Shown here in pieces: positions 1-7,070 of a DNA stretch of 64,000 nucleotides (position 1 is its first letter; every line of letters begins with the position of its first letter). The position numbers and the translations under genes were made by a program. A model generated the notes under the pieces. That model saw nothing but the letters and a program-made list of their open reading frames with translations. It ran no database searches and was not told the origin of the DNA. This DNA comes from Porticoccus sp963974675 (GTDB lineage Bacteria; Pseudomonadota; Gammaproteobacteria; Pseudomonadales; Porticoccaceae), in the NCBI GenBank assembly GCA_963974675.1, contig CAXBDQ010000009.1, positions 1 through 64,000 of the forward strand, written 5' to 3'.

Positions 1-6
1 AAATAA

Positions 7-1200
7 CAGAGGGATAAACATCGTAAAGCGGTATTTCAAGCTTTTTGGGAGACATTTCAGGGCTACCGGCAAACGCTTGCCATTACCTTAGAAGGACAAG
101 TTAAGAACGACGTATTGATTGCAAAGCTCAGAGGTTTCGACTCATCTCTTCAACGAGCCTTAGCCGATGACAATATTCCTGAGGGTGTCTATCGAGCACT
201 GGTCACCACAGTAGACGACAAAATAGAAAGCCTTCACCGGTTCATCGCTCTGCGTCAACGTATGCTGAAAATTAACGAGACCCATTACTACGATGTTTAT
301 CCCTCTGTTATTTCCCTCGACAAACACTATAGTCTCGAGGAAACAAAAAACCTCACCATTGAGGCATTACAACCCTTAGGCAAGGACTACATTGACACTT
401 TTACGGAAGCGGTGAATAAAAACTGGATGCACGTATACCCCATCCCGGGAAAACGCAGTGGAGCCTATGTCATGGGTGCTGCCTATGATATTCACCCCTA
501 TGTACTGCTAAATTTTGACAATACCTTAGAATCTGTGAGCACCTTTGTTCACGAATGGGGCCATGCGATGCATTCATTACTGGCCAATCAAAACCAACCC
601 TACAGTAAAGCTGGATACGCCACCTTTATTGCCGAAATAGCATCCACAGCCAATGAAGTTCTGCTGTTTGATTACCTTCGGAAAAATGCGGCCAATGACC
701 AAGAACGCCTGTATTACCTGTTCAAAGAGCTGTCACAAATTCGAGGGACTTTCTTCCGTCAAACACAGTTTGCCGAATTTGAACTGGCTATCCATGAGGA
801 AGTTGAAAATGGGGGTGCACTTTCTGGTGACAAGCTCAACACCATGTATGGCGACATTCTCAAACGCTACTACGGTCATGACAAAGGCATCATGAACATC
901 GACGAGCTTTATACCGTCGAATGGGCCTTCGTCCCCCACTTCTACCGCAACTTCTACGTGTATCAATATGCCACATCGATATCCGCCGCCTACTATCTGA
1001 CCGATAAAATATTGCGTGATGGCGAAGTAGCCCAACATAATTTTCTTAATATTCTGCGAGCAGGTGGTTCTGACTACCCTTACAACATACTCCTCAATGC
1101 CGGTGTAGACATGGCCTCTCCTGAAGTCTATGAAGCCGTCATTCGCCGAATGAACACCCTCATGGACGAAGTAGAAACGATTCTCGACAAACAAGCCTAG
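7..1200 (+). CDS. M3-family oligoendopeptidase (PepF/thimet-like), 3' part
   Basis: This is the C-terminal part of an M3 zinc metallopeptidase that cleaves short peptides, most likely in the cytoplasm. The zinc motif HEWGH lies at 550-564, in the usual context FVHEWGHAMH, and the third zinc ligand region (SxxNE, as in STANEVLLFDYL) follows about 30 residues later. Family-like sequence begins right after an in-frame TAA at 4-6: QRDKHRKAVFQAFW resembles the conserved helix upstream of the catalytic domain in oligoendopeptidase F. The reading frame is therefore broken, or shifted, at the window edge. Bases 2-10 in another frame encode NNR, which would join smoothly to DKHRK if two bases were lost. 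It may be a frameshifted gene, an assembly error, or an intact gene only if translation starts internally (TTG at 115). A hairpin and T-run follow the stop. Confidence 0.85.
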   Translation, partial: QRDKHRKAVFQAFWETFQGYRQTLAITLEGQVKNDVLIAKLRGFDSSLQRALADDNIPEGVYRALVTTVDDKIESLHRFIALRQRMLKINETHYYDVYPSVISLDKHYSLEETKNLTIEALQPLGKDYIDTFTEAVNKNWMHVYPIPGKRSGAYVMGAAYDIHPYVLLNFDNTLESVSTFVHEWGHAMHSLLANQNQPYSKAGYATFIAEIASTANEVLLFDYLRKNAANDQERLYYLFKELSQIRGTFFRQTQFAEFELAIHEEVENGGALSGDKLNTMYGDILKRYYGHDKGIMNIDELYTVEWAFVPHFYRNFYVYQYATSISAAYYLTDKILRDGEVAQHNFLNILRAGGSDYPYNILLNAGVDMASPEVYEAVIRRMNTLMDEVETILDKQA

Positions 1201-1242
1201 GGATTGTACAAAAAACTAAACACCCAAAAGAGTTGAAAAAAA

Positions 1243-1268
1243 GAGTGCTACTTTGTGGCGTTTTTTTT
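1243..1268 (+). terminator. Rho-independent terminator after the M3 peptidase
   Basis: A short stem GCTAC/GTGGC (1247-1251 with 1255-1259, one wobble pair, TTT loop, extendable by wobble pairs) is followed by a run of eight T from 1261. It lies 46 bases after the peptidase stop codon. Confidence 0.6.
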
Positions 1269-1345
1269 ATCTTTAGGTCAACCAAAACCTCGTGAATACG
1301 TTTACTCCCAAGAACCTCAATAAAATAGTCACAAAAGGACGTCAC

Positions 1346-1666
1346 ATGAAAATACTTATTATCCTTCTCGCCAGTTTTGGGCTTGCTACAGTTGTCTGGG
1401 CTGAAAAAGGACAGGAAAGACCGCACGATGGAAAACACCCTATTGGAAAAATGATGTTTAAAAAAATGGACACTGACAATAATGGCGCCATCACAGTAGA
1501 AGAACATGAAGCAGGCTTGCAAAAAATGATGGAGAGGCGCAGAGCACATTTTTCCAAGATGGATAAAGATAGTGATGGCGTTGTAACTAAAGTGGAAGCA
1601 AAAGAGGCCCATGAACAAATGGGGAAAAAATGTCGGAAGAAAGAACAAGTAGAAGCAGAGAAATAA
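1346..1666 (+). CDS. Small secreted EF-hand calcium-binding protein
   Basis: A 106-residue protein with a Sec signal peptide (residues 1-19, hydrophobic core ILIILLASFGLATVVW, cleavage likely after WA) and two EF-hand loops. Loop 1 is D42-E53 (DTDNNGAITVEE) and loop 2 is D73-E84 (DKDSDGVVTKVE). Each has acidic residues at positions 1 and 3, the central Gly and the terminal Glu, so both look able to bind Ca2+. The C-terminus is lysine-rich. The start was chosen at ATG 1346 because AAAGGA lies just upstream and the signal peptide begins there; an upstream GTG at 1292 would add an unlikely leader. It is expected to be periplasmic. It stands alone between two terminators. Its partner and exact function are unknown. 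Confidence 0.85.
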   Translation: MKILIILLASFGLATVVWAEKGQERPHDGKHPIGKMMFKKMDTDNNGAITVEEHEAGLQKMMERRRAHFSKMDKDSDGVVTKVEAKEAHEQMGKKCRKKEQVEAEK

Positions 1667-1687
1667 TCTGTTATTATTTTTTCCCAT

Positions 1688-1725
1688 AAAAAAGGGCCAG
1701 AAGATTATGTCTTTCTGGCTCTTTT
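1688..1725 (+). terminator. Rho-independent terminator after the EF-hand gene
   Basis: An inverted repeat around AGGGCCAGAAGA (from 1693) and TCTTTCTGGCTC (to 1721) has an A-run before it and a T-run after it. It is likely bidirectional in form, but only the upstream plus-strand gene needs it. Confidence 0.75.
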
Positions 1726-1913
1726 GTTACTCATACACTCATAACAACAGGTATTTTCGCTACAAAAAAATGACAATCCACATCATTTGATCAAGCTATT
1801 TCATTGGCCCCATAGAGAATGGGCATAATTGATAGTGTCTAAATGTAGGCAGTTAACAACGATTTCAAATTTTTATCCTCCCGCCCCAAAATATTTCGTT
1901 TATTAGTATGATC

Positions 1914-1930
1914 TGCACCAACCTAGTACA
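1914..1930 (+). promoter_or_regulatory. NtrC-like enhancer site upstream of the porin gene
   Basis: TGCACC-N5-AGTACA matches the NtrC consensus TGCACY-N5-GGTGCA at 10 of 12 fixed positions. It lies about 66 bp upstream of the -24 element of the sigma-54 promoter, a normal distance for an activator site. Assignment rests on this match and on the matching arrangement at the nrt operon. Confidence 0.6.
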
Positions 1931-1995
1931 CACGCTAAACCACCAACAACCTGAATCACCCAACAACTCTTTATAAATAAAGGAGTTTATACTTA

Positions 1996-2010
1996 TGGCA
2001 CACTATTTGT
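1996..2010 (+). promoter_or_regulatory. Sigma-54 promoter of the porin gene
   Basis: TGGCAC-N5-TTGT fits the RpoN consensus TGGCAC-N5-TTGC. The GG at 1997-1998 and the G at 2009 have the invariant 10-base spacing. Transcription would begin near 2021-2022, just ahead of the antiterminator leader. The same element occurs upstream of the nitrate transporter operon. Confidence 0.8.
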
Positions 2011-2021
2011 ATTAACTACAA

Positions 2022-2091
2022 GTGACATTGCTTTCTGTTGGGTAACGAAGCCCGTTCTTGCCATATGGCGGGCGGGCTTTTCTGTTTTTTT
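2022..2091 (+). promoter_or_regulatory. ANTAR (NasT-type) antitermination leader of the porin gene
   Basis: Two mutually exclusive RNA structures are visible. The first is a hairpin at 2040-2053: GGGU stem arm, hexaloop AACGAA (A at position 1, G at position 4, as known for ANTAR-protein targets), and GCCC arm. The second is an intrinsic terminator whose 5' arm starts inside that hairpin (AAGCCCG, 2048-2054) and pairs with CGGGCTT (2073-2079). The inner part pairs 2057-2062 with 2067-2072, and a T-rich tract runs to 2091. Stabilising the first hairpin would block the terminator. The upstream P1 hairpin seen in known ANTAR targets is not clear here. The nrt leader at 5457-5544 has the same design. 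Confidence 0.8.
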
Positions 2092-2119
2092 GGGGGAAAA
2101 GAAAATTTAAGGTATCTAT

Positions 2120-3328
2120 ATGAAACAACAAACTCTCAAATATTCAGCACTGGCTGCATTAATCAGTATCCACCCGTTCATAGCGGCTACCGCAGAAGAA
2201 GCGACAAGCTTCTCTGACATCCTGACGAAAAGTGAAACCAAGTTTAGCTTTCGCTATCGCTACGAGTATGTGGACGATAACAGTTCAGCCAAAGATGCTA
2301 ATGCATCCACACTAAAATCTCGTATCACCTGGAGTTCCGCTGCGTACAAAGGATTCTCAGGTCTAGTTGAAGTAGATGATGTCAGCCATATCGGTGGAGA
2401 GAATTACGCCACACCCTCTAACGGCAAAGCCGGTGAATACCCCATTGTTGCTGATTCCGATGGTACGGACATCAATCAGATCTACTTAAAATACAAAGGC
2501 GATAGTTTTACAGGCATTGCAGGTCGTCAGCGTATTCTGCATGCAGGTCAACGTTTCGTTGGTGGTGTCGGCTGGCGTCAAAATGAGCAAACCTTTGATT
2601 CTTTCCGCCTTCAGCTTCCCGCAGGCCCTGTTTCACTGGACTATAGCTACATTTGGGATGTAAACCGTGTATTTGGACCCGACACCAACGGCGGTCAACC
2701 ACGTCGTTATGAATCCGATTCTCACGCTGTATACGCCTCCTTCTCTCCTGCTCAAGGCCATACCATCGGTTTATACAGTTACCTGCTAGATTTTGAAAAT
2801 GCAGCAGCCAACTCTTCAGAAACCTACGGTATTGAATACAACGGAGTGATTGGTCCTGTTTCTATTGCAGCGGCCGCAGCAACTCAGTCCGACTATAAAG
2901 ATAACCCCATAGACTACGATGCTGAATACTATATGGCCGAACTAGGCTATAAGATAAAAGGCGTTGCATTGGCGGCCGGTTACGAACAACTGGGGAGTGA
3001 TGATGGTAATTTTGCCTTTAGAACACCTCTGGCAACACTCCACAGTTTCCAAGGGTGGGCAGACAAATTCTTGATAACCCCTGCTAACGGAATAGAAGAC
3101 ATCTACTTCAAAGTAGCGGGCAAAGTTGGCCCCACCAACATTGCTATGTTTTACCACGATTTTTCTGCTGATGAAGGCAGTGCTGATTACGGTACTGAGT
3201 TTGATGCCGTTGTCACCTACCCCATCAATAAAAATATTTCGGCTCAATTGAAATACGCTAAATATGATGCAGAAGACTTCTCAACGGACACGGACAAACT
3301 TTGGTTTACAGTAAATATGAGTTTTTAA
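2120..3328 (+). CDS. Outer-membrane porin, probable nitrate/nitrite channel (alginate-export-like fold)
   Basis: A 402-residue beta-barrel protein with a signal peptide (cleavage near residue 25, AATA/EE). It has alternating polar/hydrophobic strands rich in Tyr, many acidic turn loops, and a C-terminal aromatic strand ending in VNMSF, the outer-membrane insertion signature. The sequence FSFRYRYEYVDDN and the repeated GR/Y patterns resemble the alginate-export/OprD-like porins, but I cannot name the substrate from sequence. Context is informative: the gene has an NtrC-like site, a sigma-54 promoter and an ANTAR leader identical in design to those of the nitrate ABC transporter downstream. I infer that it admits nitrate/nitrite across the outer membrane. 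The start is ATG 2120 with AAGG at 2110-2113. A terminator follows. Confidence 0.8.
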   Translation: MKQQTLKYSALAALISIHPFIAATAEEATSFSDILTKSETKFSFRYRYEYVDDNSSAKDANASTLKSRITWSSAAYKGFSGLVEVDDVSHIGGENYATPSNGKAGEYPIVADSDGTDINQIYLKYKGDSFTGIAGRQRILHAGQRFVGGVGWRQNEQTFDSFRLQLPAGPVSLDYSYIWDVNRVFGPDTNGGQPRRYESDSHAVYASFSPAQGHTIGLYSYLLDFENAAANSSETYGIEYNGVIGPVSIAAAAATQSDYKDNPIDYDAEYYMAELGYKIKGVALAAGYEQLGSDDGNFAFRTPLATLHSFQGWADKFLITPANGIEDIYFKVAGKVGPTNIAMFYHDFSADEGSADYGTEFDAVVTYPINKNISAQLKYAKYDAEDFSTDTDKLWFTVNMSF

Positions 3329-3342
3329 AGCTCATATAACAT

Positions 3343-3387
3343 GCGGGGCCTAAATGCTTCTCCGGTTTTTCAGGCCCCGCTTTTTTT
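3343..3387 (+). terminator. Strong Rho-independent terminator after the porin gene
   Basis: A perfect 9-bp stem GCGGGGCCT (3343-3351) with AGGCCCCGC (3372-3380) is followed by seven T. It separates porin transcription from nasT. Confidence 0.9.
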
Positions 3388-3459
3388 ATCCAATAATACT
3401 GACTGTTGCAAAAGATACTAATTGTTATCGACAGGAGAAAAAGAATTCCATAGTTCAAT

Positions 3460-4077
3460 ATGACGACTGCCTCAGAGAAACGCCCTATACGTATTATGTT
3501 GGTAGATGACCAATCTGAACGTGCCGCCAGTGTGGAAGAAAAACTCACCGCAGCAGGTTTTGTTGTGCTTTCTCGACTACCTTCAGCAACAGGCCTGCTA
3601 TTTCAAATTGAACAACATCAACCAGACTTAGTATTGATAGACCTTCAGTCACCAGGCCGAGATGTTTTGGAAAGTTTATCCGTTGTGAATCATTACAACC
3701 CAAAGCCTGTCGTGATGTTTACAAGGGAAGATGACCCCTCCTATATTGAGGAAGCCGTAGATGCCGGCGTTACTGCCTATTTGATGGATGAACTCGACAC
3801 CCAACGGGTAAAACCGATTATTGATTTAGCCATTGCTCAATTTAAACATTATCAATCATTACGCACTGCATTGAATGAAGCTCAAACAAAACTGGAATCA
3901 CAATCCGTCATAGAAAAAGCTAAAAAGTTACTAATGAATCAACACAAAATTGATGAAGAAAAGGCACACAAAACATTACAAACGCTCTCTATGGATACAA
4001 ACCAAAGTCTACCGCAAGCTGCCAAAGCGGTAATTAGTATCATAGAAAAAAATTGTGGCTCTGGGGGACTTCAATGA
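3460..4077 (+). CDS. nasT: NasT-like ANTAR-domain transcription antiterminator
   Basis: A 205-residue two-domain regulator. Residues 8-130 form a receiver-like domain (RIMLVDDQ with the acidic pair D16/D17, and D61 in VLIDLQS). Residues about 140-195 form a helical ANTAR RNA-binding domain (IEKAKKLLMNQHKIDEEKAHKTLQ...LPQAAKAVI). Proteins of this type (NasT, NasR, AmiR) bind paired hexaloop hairpins in nascent RNA and stop terminator formation. Two such leaders flank this gene. The next gene overlaps by ATGA and encodes the NasS-like partner, which in known systems holds NasT inactive until nitrate or nitrite binds. An in-frame TAG at 3451 makes ATG 3460 the earliest start. AGGAG lies 24 bases upstream, somewhat far away. 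Confidence 0.88.
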   Translation: MTTASEKRPIRIMLVDDQSERAASVEEKLTAAGFVVLSRLPSATGLLFQIEQHQPDLVLIDLQSPGRDVLESLSVVNHYNPKPVVMFTREDDPSYIEEAVDAGVTAYLMDELDTQRVKPIIDLAIAQFKHYQSLRTALNEAQTKLESQSVIEKAKKLLMNQHKIDEEKAHKTLQTLSMDTNQSLPQAAKAVISIIEKNCGSGGLQ

Positions 4078-5303
4078 ATTATAAAAAAACAGGAACATCT
4101 TTACCTAGCCCAGAAAAAGACCACCTTCAGCTTGGATATATGCGTCTTAGCGACAGTGCTCCACTAATCCTTAGTAAAGAGTTGGGTCTATTTTCAAAAT
4201 ATGGCCTGACTGTTGAGCTACATAGAGAAGTTTCTTGGGCCAATATTCGAGATAAAGTCATTGCAGGTGCATTCGATGCCTGTCAAATGCTGGCTCCCAT
4301 GCCGCTGATTACCACCCTTGGCGCTGCAGGCATACGAGCACCTATTATTACAGGGCTAGCGCTCTCTCTTAACGGTAATGGTATTACTCTCTCACTACCG
4401 TTATGGGAACAAATATCCCAGTCAAAGAATGATAGCGAGTCCCAGTCATCACAACACTTGTCCAGTGACTACGCAGTAATTCCTCATTTTGGACAGCTCA
4501 AAAAAAATCAACAAATAACCTTGGCCACCGTCCACCAATTTTCTACGCATACTCTACTATTGAGAATGTGGCTAAAAGCAGGAGGAATTGACCCCGATCG
4601 TGATATAAAAATTATCGTACTACCACCAGAACAAATGGTCGATAGTTTAGCTCAAGGGGTAATTGATGGATTTTGCGTGGGCGAACCCTGGAATAGTATT
4701 GCGGTGAACTACGGTGTTGGTATTCTCGCAACCAGTGGATTCCAAGTCTGGCACAACGCCCCAGAAAAAGTATTAGGGGTACTAGAAAGTTGGCACACTC
4801 GTCACCCGGCGACACACCTCAGGCTTCGTTTAGCACTCATGGAAACCTGCCAATGGTTGTCTGACATGGATAACCGTGAGAACGCCATTAACATTATCTC
4901 TCGCAAAGAATACCTCGACTTACCCGATCACTATTTACGTCCATCCTTAACCGGAAAAATTTCCTATAACCGTGCACAAAATGCCCAAGAATTTTCTAAT
5001 TTTCATGTCTTTTCAAAATACAATGCAGGTTTTCCCTGGCGCTCTCAGGCAGAGGTGATCCTTAGAGAGTGTAAGCCGTTGATCGGTAAAATATTAGAAC
5101 AAAATAAAATAAGCTCTCTCAGCCAGCAATGCTTTCGTACAGATCTTTATCGTGAGGCTGCCAGGTATTTAAATATCCCCTCTCCCACTCAAGATTACAA
5201 ACCTGAAAACACCCATAGTCAGCCCTATACATTAAGTAATGAAATAGAATTAGGCAGTGATTTAATGATGTCACCACTAATTCACGATACCTCCACACAT
5301 TAA
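4074..5303 (+). CDS. nasS: NasS-like cytoplasmic nitrate/nitrite sensor
   Basis: A 409-residue protein of the NrtA/NasF periplasmic-binding fold but without a signal peptide, as expected for a cytoplasmic sensor. Shared family segments include LQLGYMRLSDSAPLILSKE near the N-terminus, FDACQMLAPMPL, LSLNGNGITLS and the ligand-site segment FCVGEPWN. These parallel the transporter-binding protein two genes on (FIKLTDMAPIAIAYE, YCVGEPWN). In characterised systems NasS binds NasT and releases it on sensing nitrate or nitrite. The start was set at ATG 4074, which overlaps the nasT stop (ATGA) and has GGGGGA just upstream. An upstream GTG at 4053 lies inside nasT. Translational coupling would keep sensor and antiterminator in balance. 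Confidence 0.87.
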   Translation: MNYKKTGTSLPSPEKDHLQLGYMRLSDSAPLILSKELGLFSKYGLTVELHREVSWANIRDKVIAGAFDACQMLAPMPLITTLGAAGIRAPIITGLALSLNGNGITLSLPLWEQISQSKNDSESQSSQHLSSDYAVIPHFGQLKKNQQITLATVHQFSTHTLLLRMWLKAGGIDPDRDIKIIVLPPEQMVDSLAQGVIDGFCVGEPWNSIAVNYGVGILATSGFQVWHNAPEKVLGVLESWHTRHPATHLRLRLALMETCQWLSDMDNRENAINIISRKEYLDLPDHYLRPSLTGKISYNRAQNAQEFSNFHVFSKYNAGFPWRSQAEVILRECKPLIGKILEQNKISSLSQQCFRTDLYREAARYLNIPSPTQDYKPENTHSQPYTLSNEIELGSDLMMSPLIHDTSTH

Positions 5304-5323
5304 AAAATTAAATTAAGAATTGT

Positions 5324-5340
5324 TGCTCTATTCCGGCGCA
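5324..5340 (+). promoter_or_regulatory. NtrC-like enhancer site upstream of the nrt operon
   Basis: TGCTCT-N5-GGCGCA matches TGCACY-N5-GGTGCA at 10 of 12 fixed positions. It is about 91 bp upstream of the sigma-54 -24 element, and starts 21 bases after the nasS stop codon. Confidence 0.6.
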
Positions 5341-5430
5341 ATAATTTTAATCTCGCTACATTTTTGTGCTAATACTTTTTAAAAAAAATTATAAAATAGC
5401 TAACTACATGTTTTTTTTATAAATAATAAT

Positions 5431-5445
5431 TGGCACATATATTGA
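5431..5445 (+). promoter_or_regulatory. Sigma-54 promoter of the nitrate transporter operon
   Basis: TTGGCAC-N5-TTGA, with GG at 5432-5433 and G at 5444 in the invariant spacing. The surrounding sequence is very AT-rich. The predicted start is near 5457, giving a leader of about 118 bases. Confidence 0.82.
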
Positions 5446-5456
5446 ATATACCTAGA

Positions 5457-5544
5457 TATAACAGAGCAATGTCAACGCACCAAAATTGAATACAGGGTAA
5501 TGAAGCCCACCAACACCCGTATAAGGTGTTGGTGGGCTTTTTTT
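5457..5544 (+). promoter_or_regulatory. ANTAR (NasT-type) antitermination leader of the nrt operon
   Basis: A hairpin at 5495-5508 has arms GGGU/GCCC and hexaloop AAUGAA (A1, G4). Its 3' half, AAGCCC, is also the start of a perfect 15-bp terminator stem (5503-5517 with 5525-5539, 7-base loop) followed by seven T (5538-5544). The two folds exclude each other, as in the known Klebsiella nasF and Azotobacter nas leaders. A weak candidate for the upstream P1 hairpin is ACA-GAGCAA-TGT at 5461-5472, but its loop lacks the A1/G4 pattern. Confidence 0.85.
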
Positions 5545-5574
5545 ATGAATGATAAACCATGAAGGCGAAAGGTA

Positions 5575-6984
5575 ATGAGAAATACGTATCGATATAAACA
5601 TTCACCTAAATCGGGCAACACAAAAGTAAATAAATTTCGGCTGTTTAAAACAGTTTTTGCCGTCTGCTCTCTCGCAGTAGCAACAGTAGGATATTCAGAG
5701 GTTGGGGAGCCTGAGAAGGACGAACTGAAGTTTGGGTTTATTAAACTCACTGACATGGCACCTATTGCCATTGCTTATGAAAATGGATATTTCGAAGACG
5801 AAGGCCTCTATGTCACTATGGAAGCGCAAGCCAACTGGAAAGTATTATTAGATGGCGTCATTGATGGCAAGCTAGATGGCGCTCATATGCTTGCAGGGCA
5901 GCCTCTGGCGGCAACCATTGGCTATGGGACTAAAGCACATATTGTCACACCATTTAGTATGGATCTTAACGGCAATGCTATTACCGTTTCCAACGAAATT
6001 TGGGAAAAGATGAAACCACATGTTCCCATGGAAAATGGAAAACCGGTGCACCCGATCAAAGCCGATTCTTTAAAACCTGTTGTGGAAGAATTCCGTAATG
6101 CAGGAAAGCCATTCAAAATGGGGATGGTATTTCCAGTATCGACTCATAATTACGAACTTCGCTACTGGCTCGCTGCAGGTAATATTCACCCCGGTTATTA
6201 TGCACCCCACAAGGGTGATACCAGTGGCCTAATCAATGCTGAAGCCCTTCTTTCAGTAACCCCGCCACCACAAATGCCCGCCACTCTTGAAGCAGGAACT
6301 ATTTACGGCTACTGCGTGGGAGAACCCTGGAATCAGCAAGCTGTCTTCAAAGGTATTGGTGTTCCCGTTGTGACCGATTACGAAATCTGGAAAAACAATC
6401 CAGAAAAAGTATTTGGTATGTCAAAAGAATTTACTGAAAAATACCCAAACACAACGATACGTATAGTAAAAGCATTGTTACGTGCCGCAAAGTGGCTCGA
6501 CGAAAACGATAATGCCAACCGCCCCGCCGCCGTCGAAGTGCTTTCACGGTCTGAATACGTCGGCGCAGATTACGACGTAATTGCCAACAGCATGACTGGC
6601 ACCTTTGAATATGAAAAAGGTGATAAACGTGACATTCCTGACTTTAATGTGTTCTTCCGTTATTTTGCCACTTACCCTTATTACTCTGATGCAGTTTGGT
6701 ACCTGACCCAAATGCGTCGCTGGGGGCAAATTTCAGAGCCTAAGTCTGATGACTGGTACTTCGAGACAGCCAAGCAGGTGTACCGACCTGACATTTATGC
6801 AGCCGCCGCAAAAGAACTCATCAGAGAAGGCCATATCAGTGCAAAAGAATTCCCTGAATTTTCTTCAGAGAAAGGCTTCCGTGCACCTCAAACACACTTT
6901 ATTGATGACATCGTTTATGACGGTAAGCAACCCAACGCCTACCTGAATAAGTTCTCCATTGGGCTAAAAGACGAAACGCTGTAA
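5575..6984 (+). CDS. nrtA: Nitrate/nitrite ABC transporter substrate-binding protein (NrtA/NasF family)
   Basis: A 469-residue periplasmic binding protein. The N-terminal signal is preceded by a polar stretch of about 22 residues; the hydrophobic core is residues 23-39 (RLFKTVFAVCSLAVATVG) with cleavage near 41. The mature part has the NrtA-type landmarks LKFGFIKLTDMAPIAIAYE, a GAHMLAGQPLAATIG segment, DLNGNAITVS, and the anion-site region YCVGEPWN. It should capture nitrate or nitrite and deliver it to the permease encoded next. The start ATG 5575 has GAAGG/GAAAGG upstream. Expression is gated by the sigma-54 promoter and the ANTAR leader. The protein is a clear paralogue of the NasS-like sensor, which lacks the signal peptide. 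Cyanate or bicarbonate binding cannot be fully excluded. Confidence 0.9.
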   Translation: MRNTYRYKHSPKSGNTKVNKFRLFKTVFAVCSLAVATVGYSEVGEPEKDELKFGFIKLTDMAPIAIAYENGYFEDEGLYVTMEAQANWKVLLDGVIDGKLDGAHMLAGQPLAATIGYGTKAHIVTPFSMDLNGNAITVSNEIWEKMKPHVPMENGKPVHPIKADSLKPVVEEFRNAGKPFKMGMVFPVSTHNYELRYWLAAGNIHPGYYAPHKGDTSGLINAEALLSVTPPPQMPATLEAGTIYGYCVGEPWNQQAVFKGIGVPVVTDYEIWKNNPEKVFGMSKEFTEKYPNTTIRIVKALLRAAKWLDENDNANRPAAVEVLSRSEYVGADYDVIANSMTGTFEYEKGDKRDIPDFNVFFRYFATYPYYSDAVWYLTQMRRWGQISEPKSDDWYFETAKQVYRPDIYAAAAKELIREGHISAKEFPEFSSEKGFRAPQTHFIDDIVYDGKQPNAYLNKFSIGLKDETL

Positions 6985-7070
6985 ACAACCGATAGCACTC
7001 TTGTTGTTTTGTGAAAAAAATAGGCTGGCAGGATTGACCTGTCAGTCTATTGAGAACAAAGGAATTAATC

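Noticed and set aside
733..1194. 153-aa minus-strand open frame
   Set aside because: It is the shadow of the M3 peptidase, whose zinc motif is on the plus strand.
1160..1687. 175-aa minus-strand open frame
   Set aside because: It spans a terminator and is antisense to the EF-hand gene; the sequence is Phe/Ser/Cys-rich as expected of a reverse read of AT-rich DNA.
1805..1826. Inverted repeat GGCCCCAT...ATGGGC upstream of the porin promoter, considered as a second NtrC site
   Set aside because: It does not match TGCACY-N5-GGTGCA; no assignment is possible.
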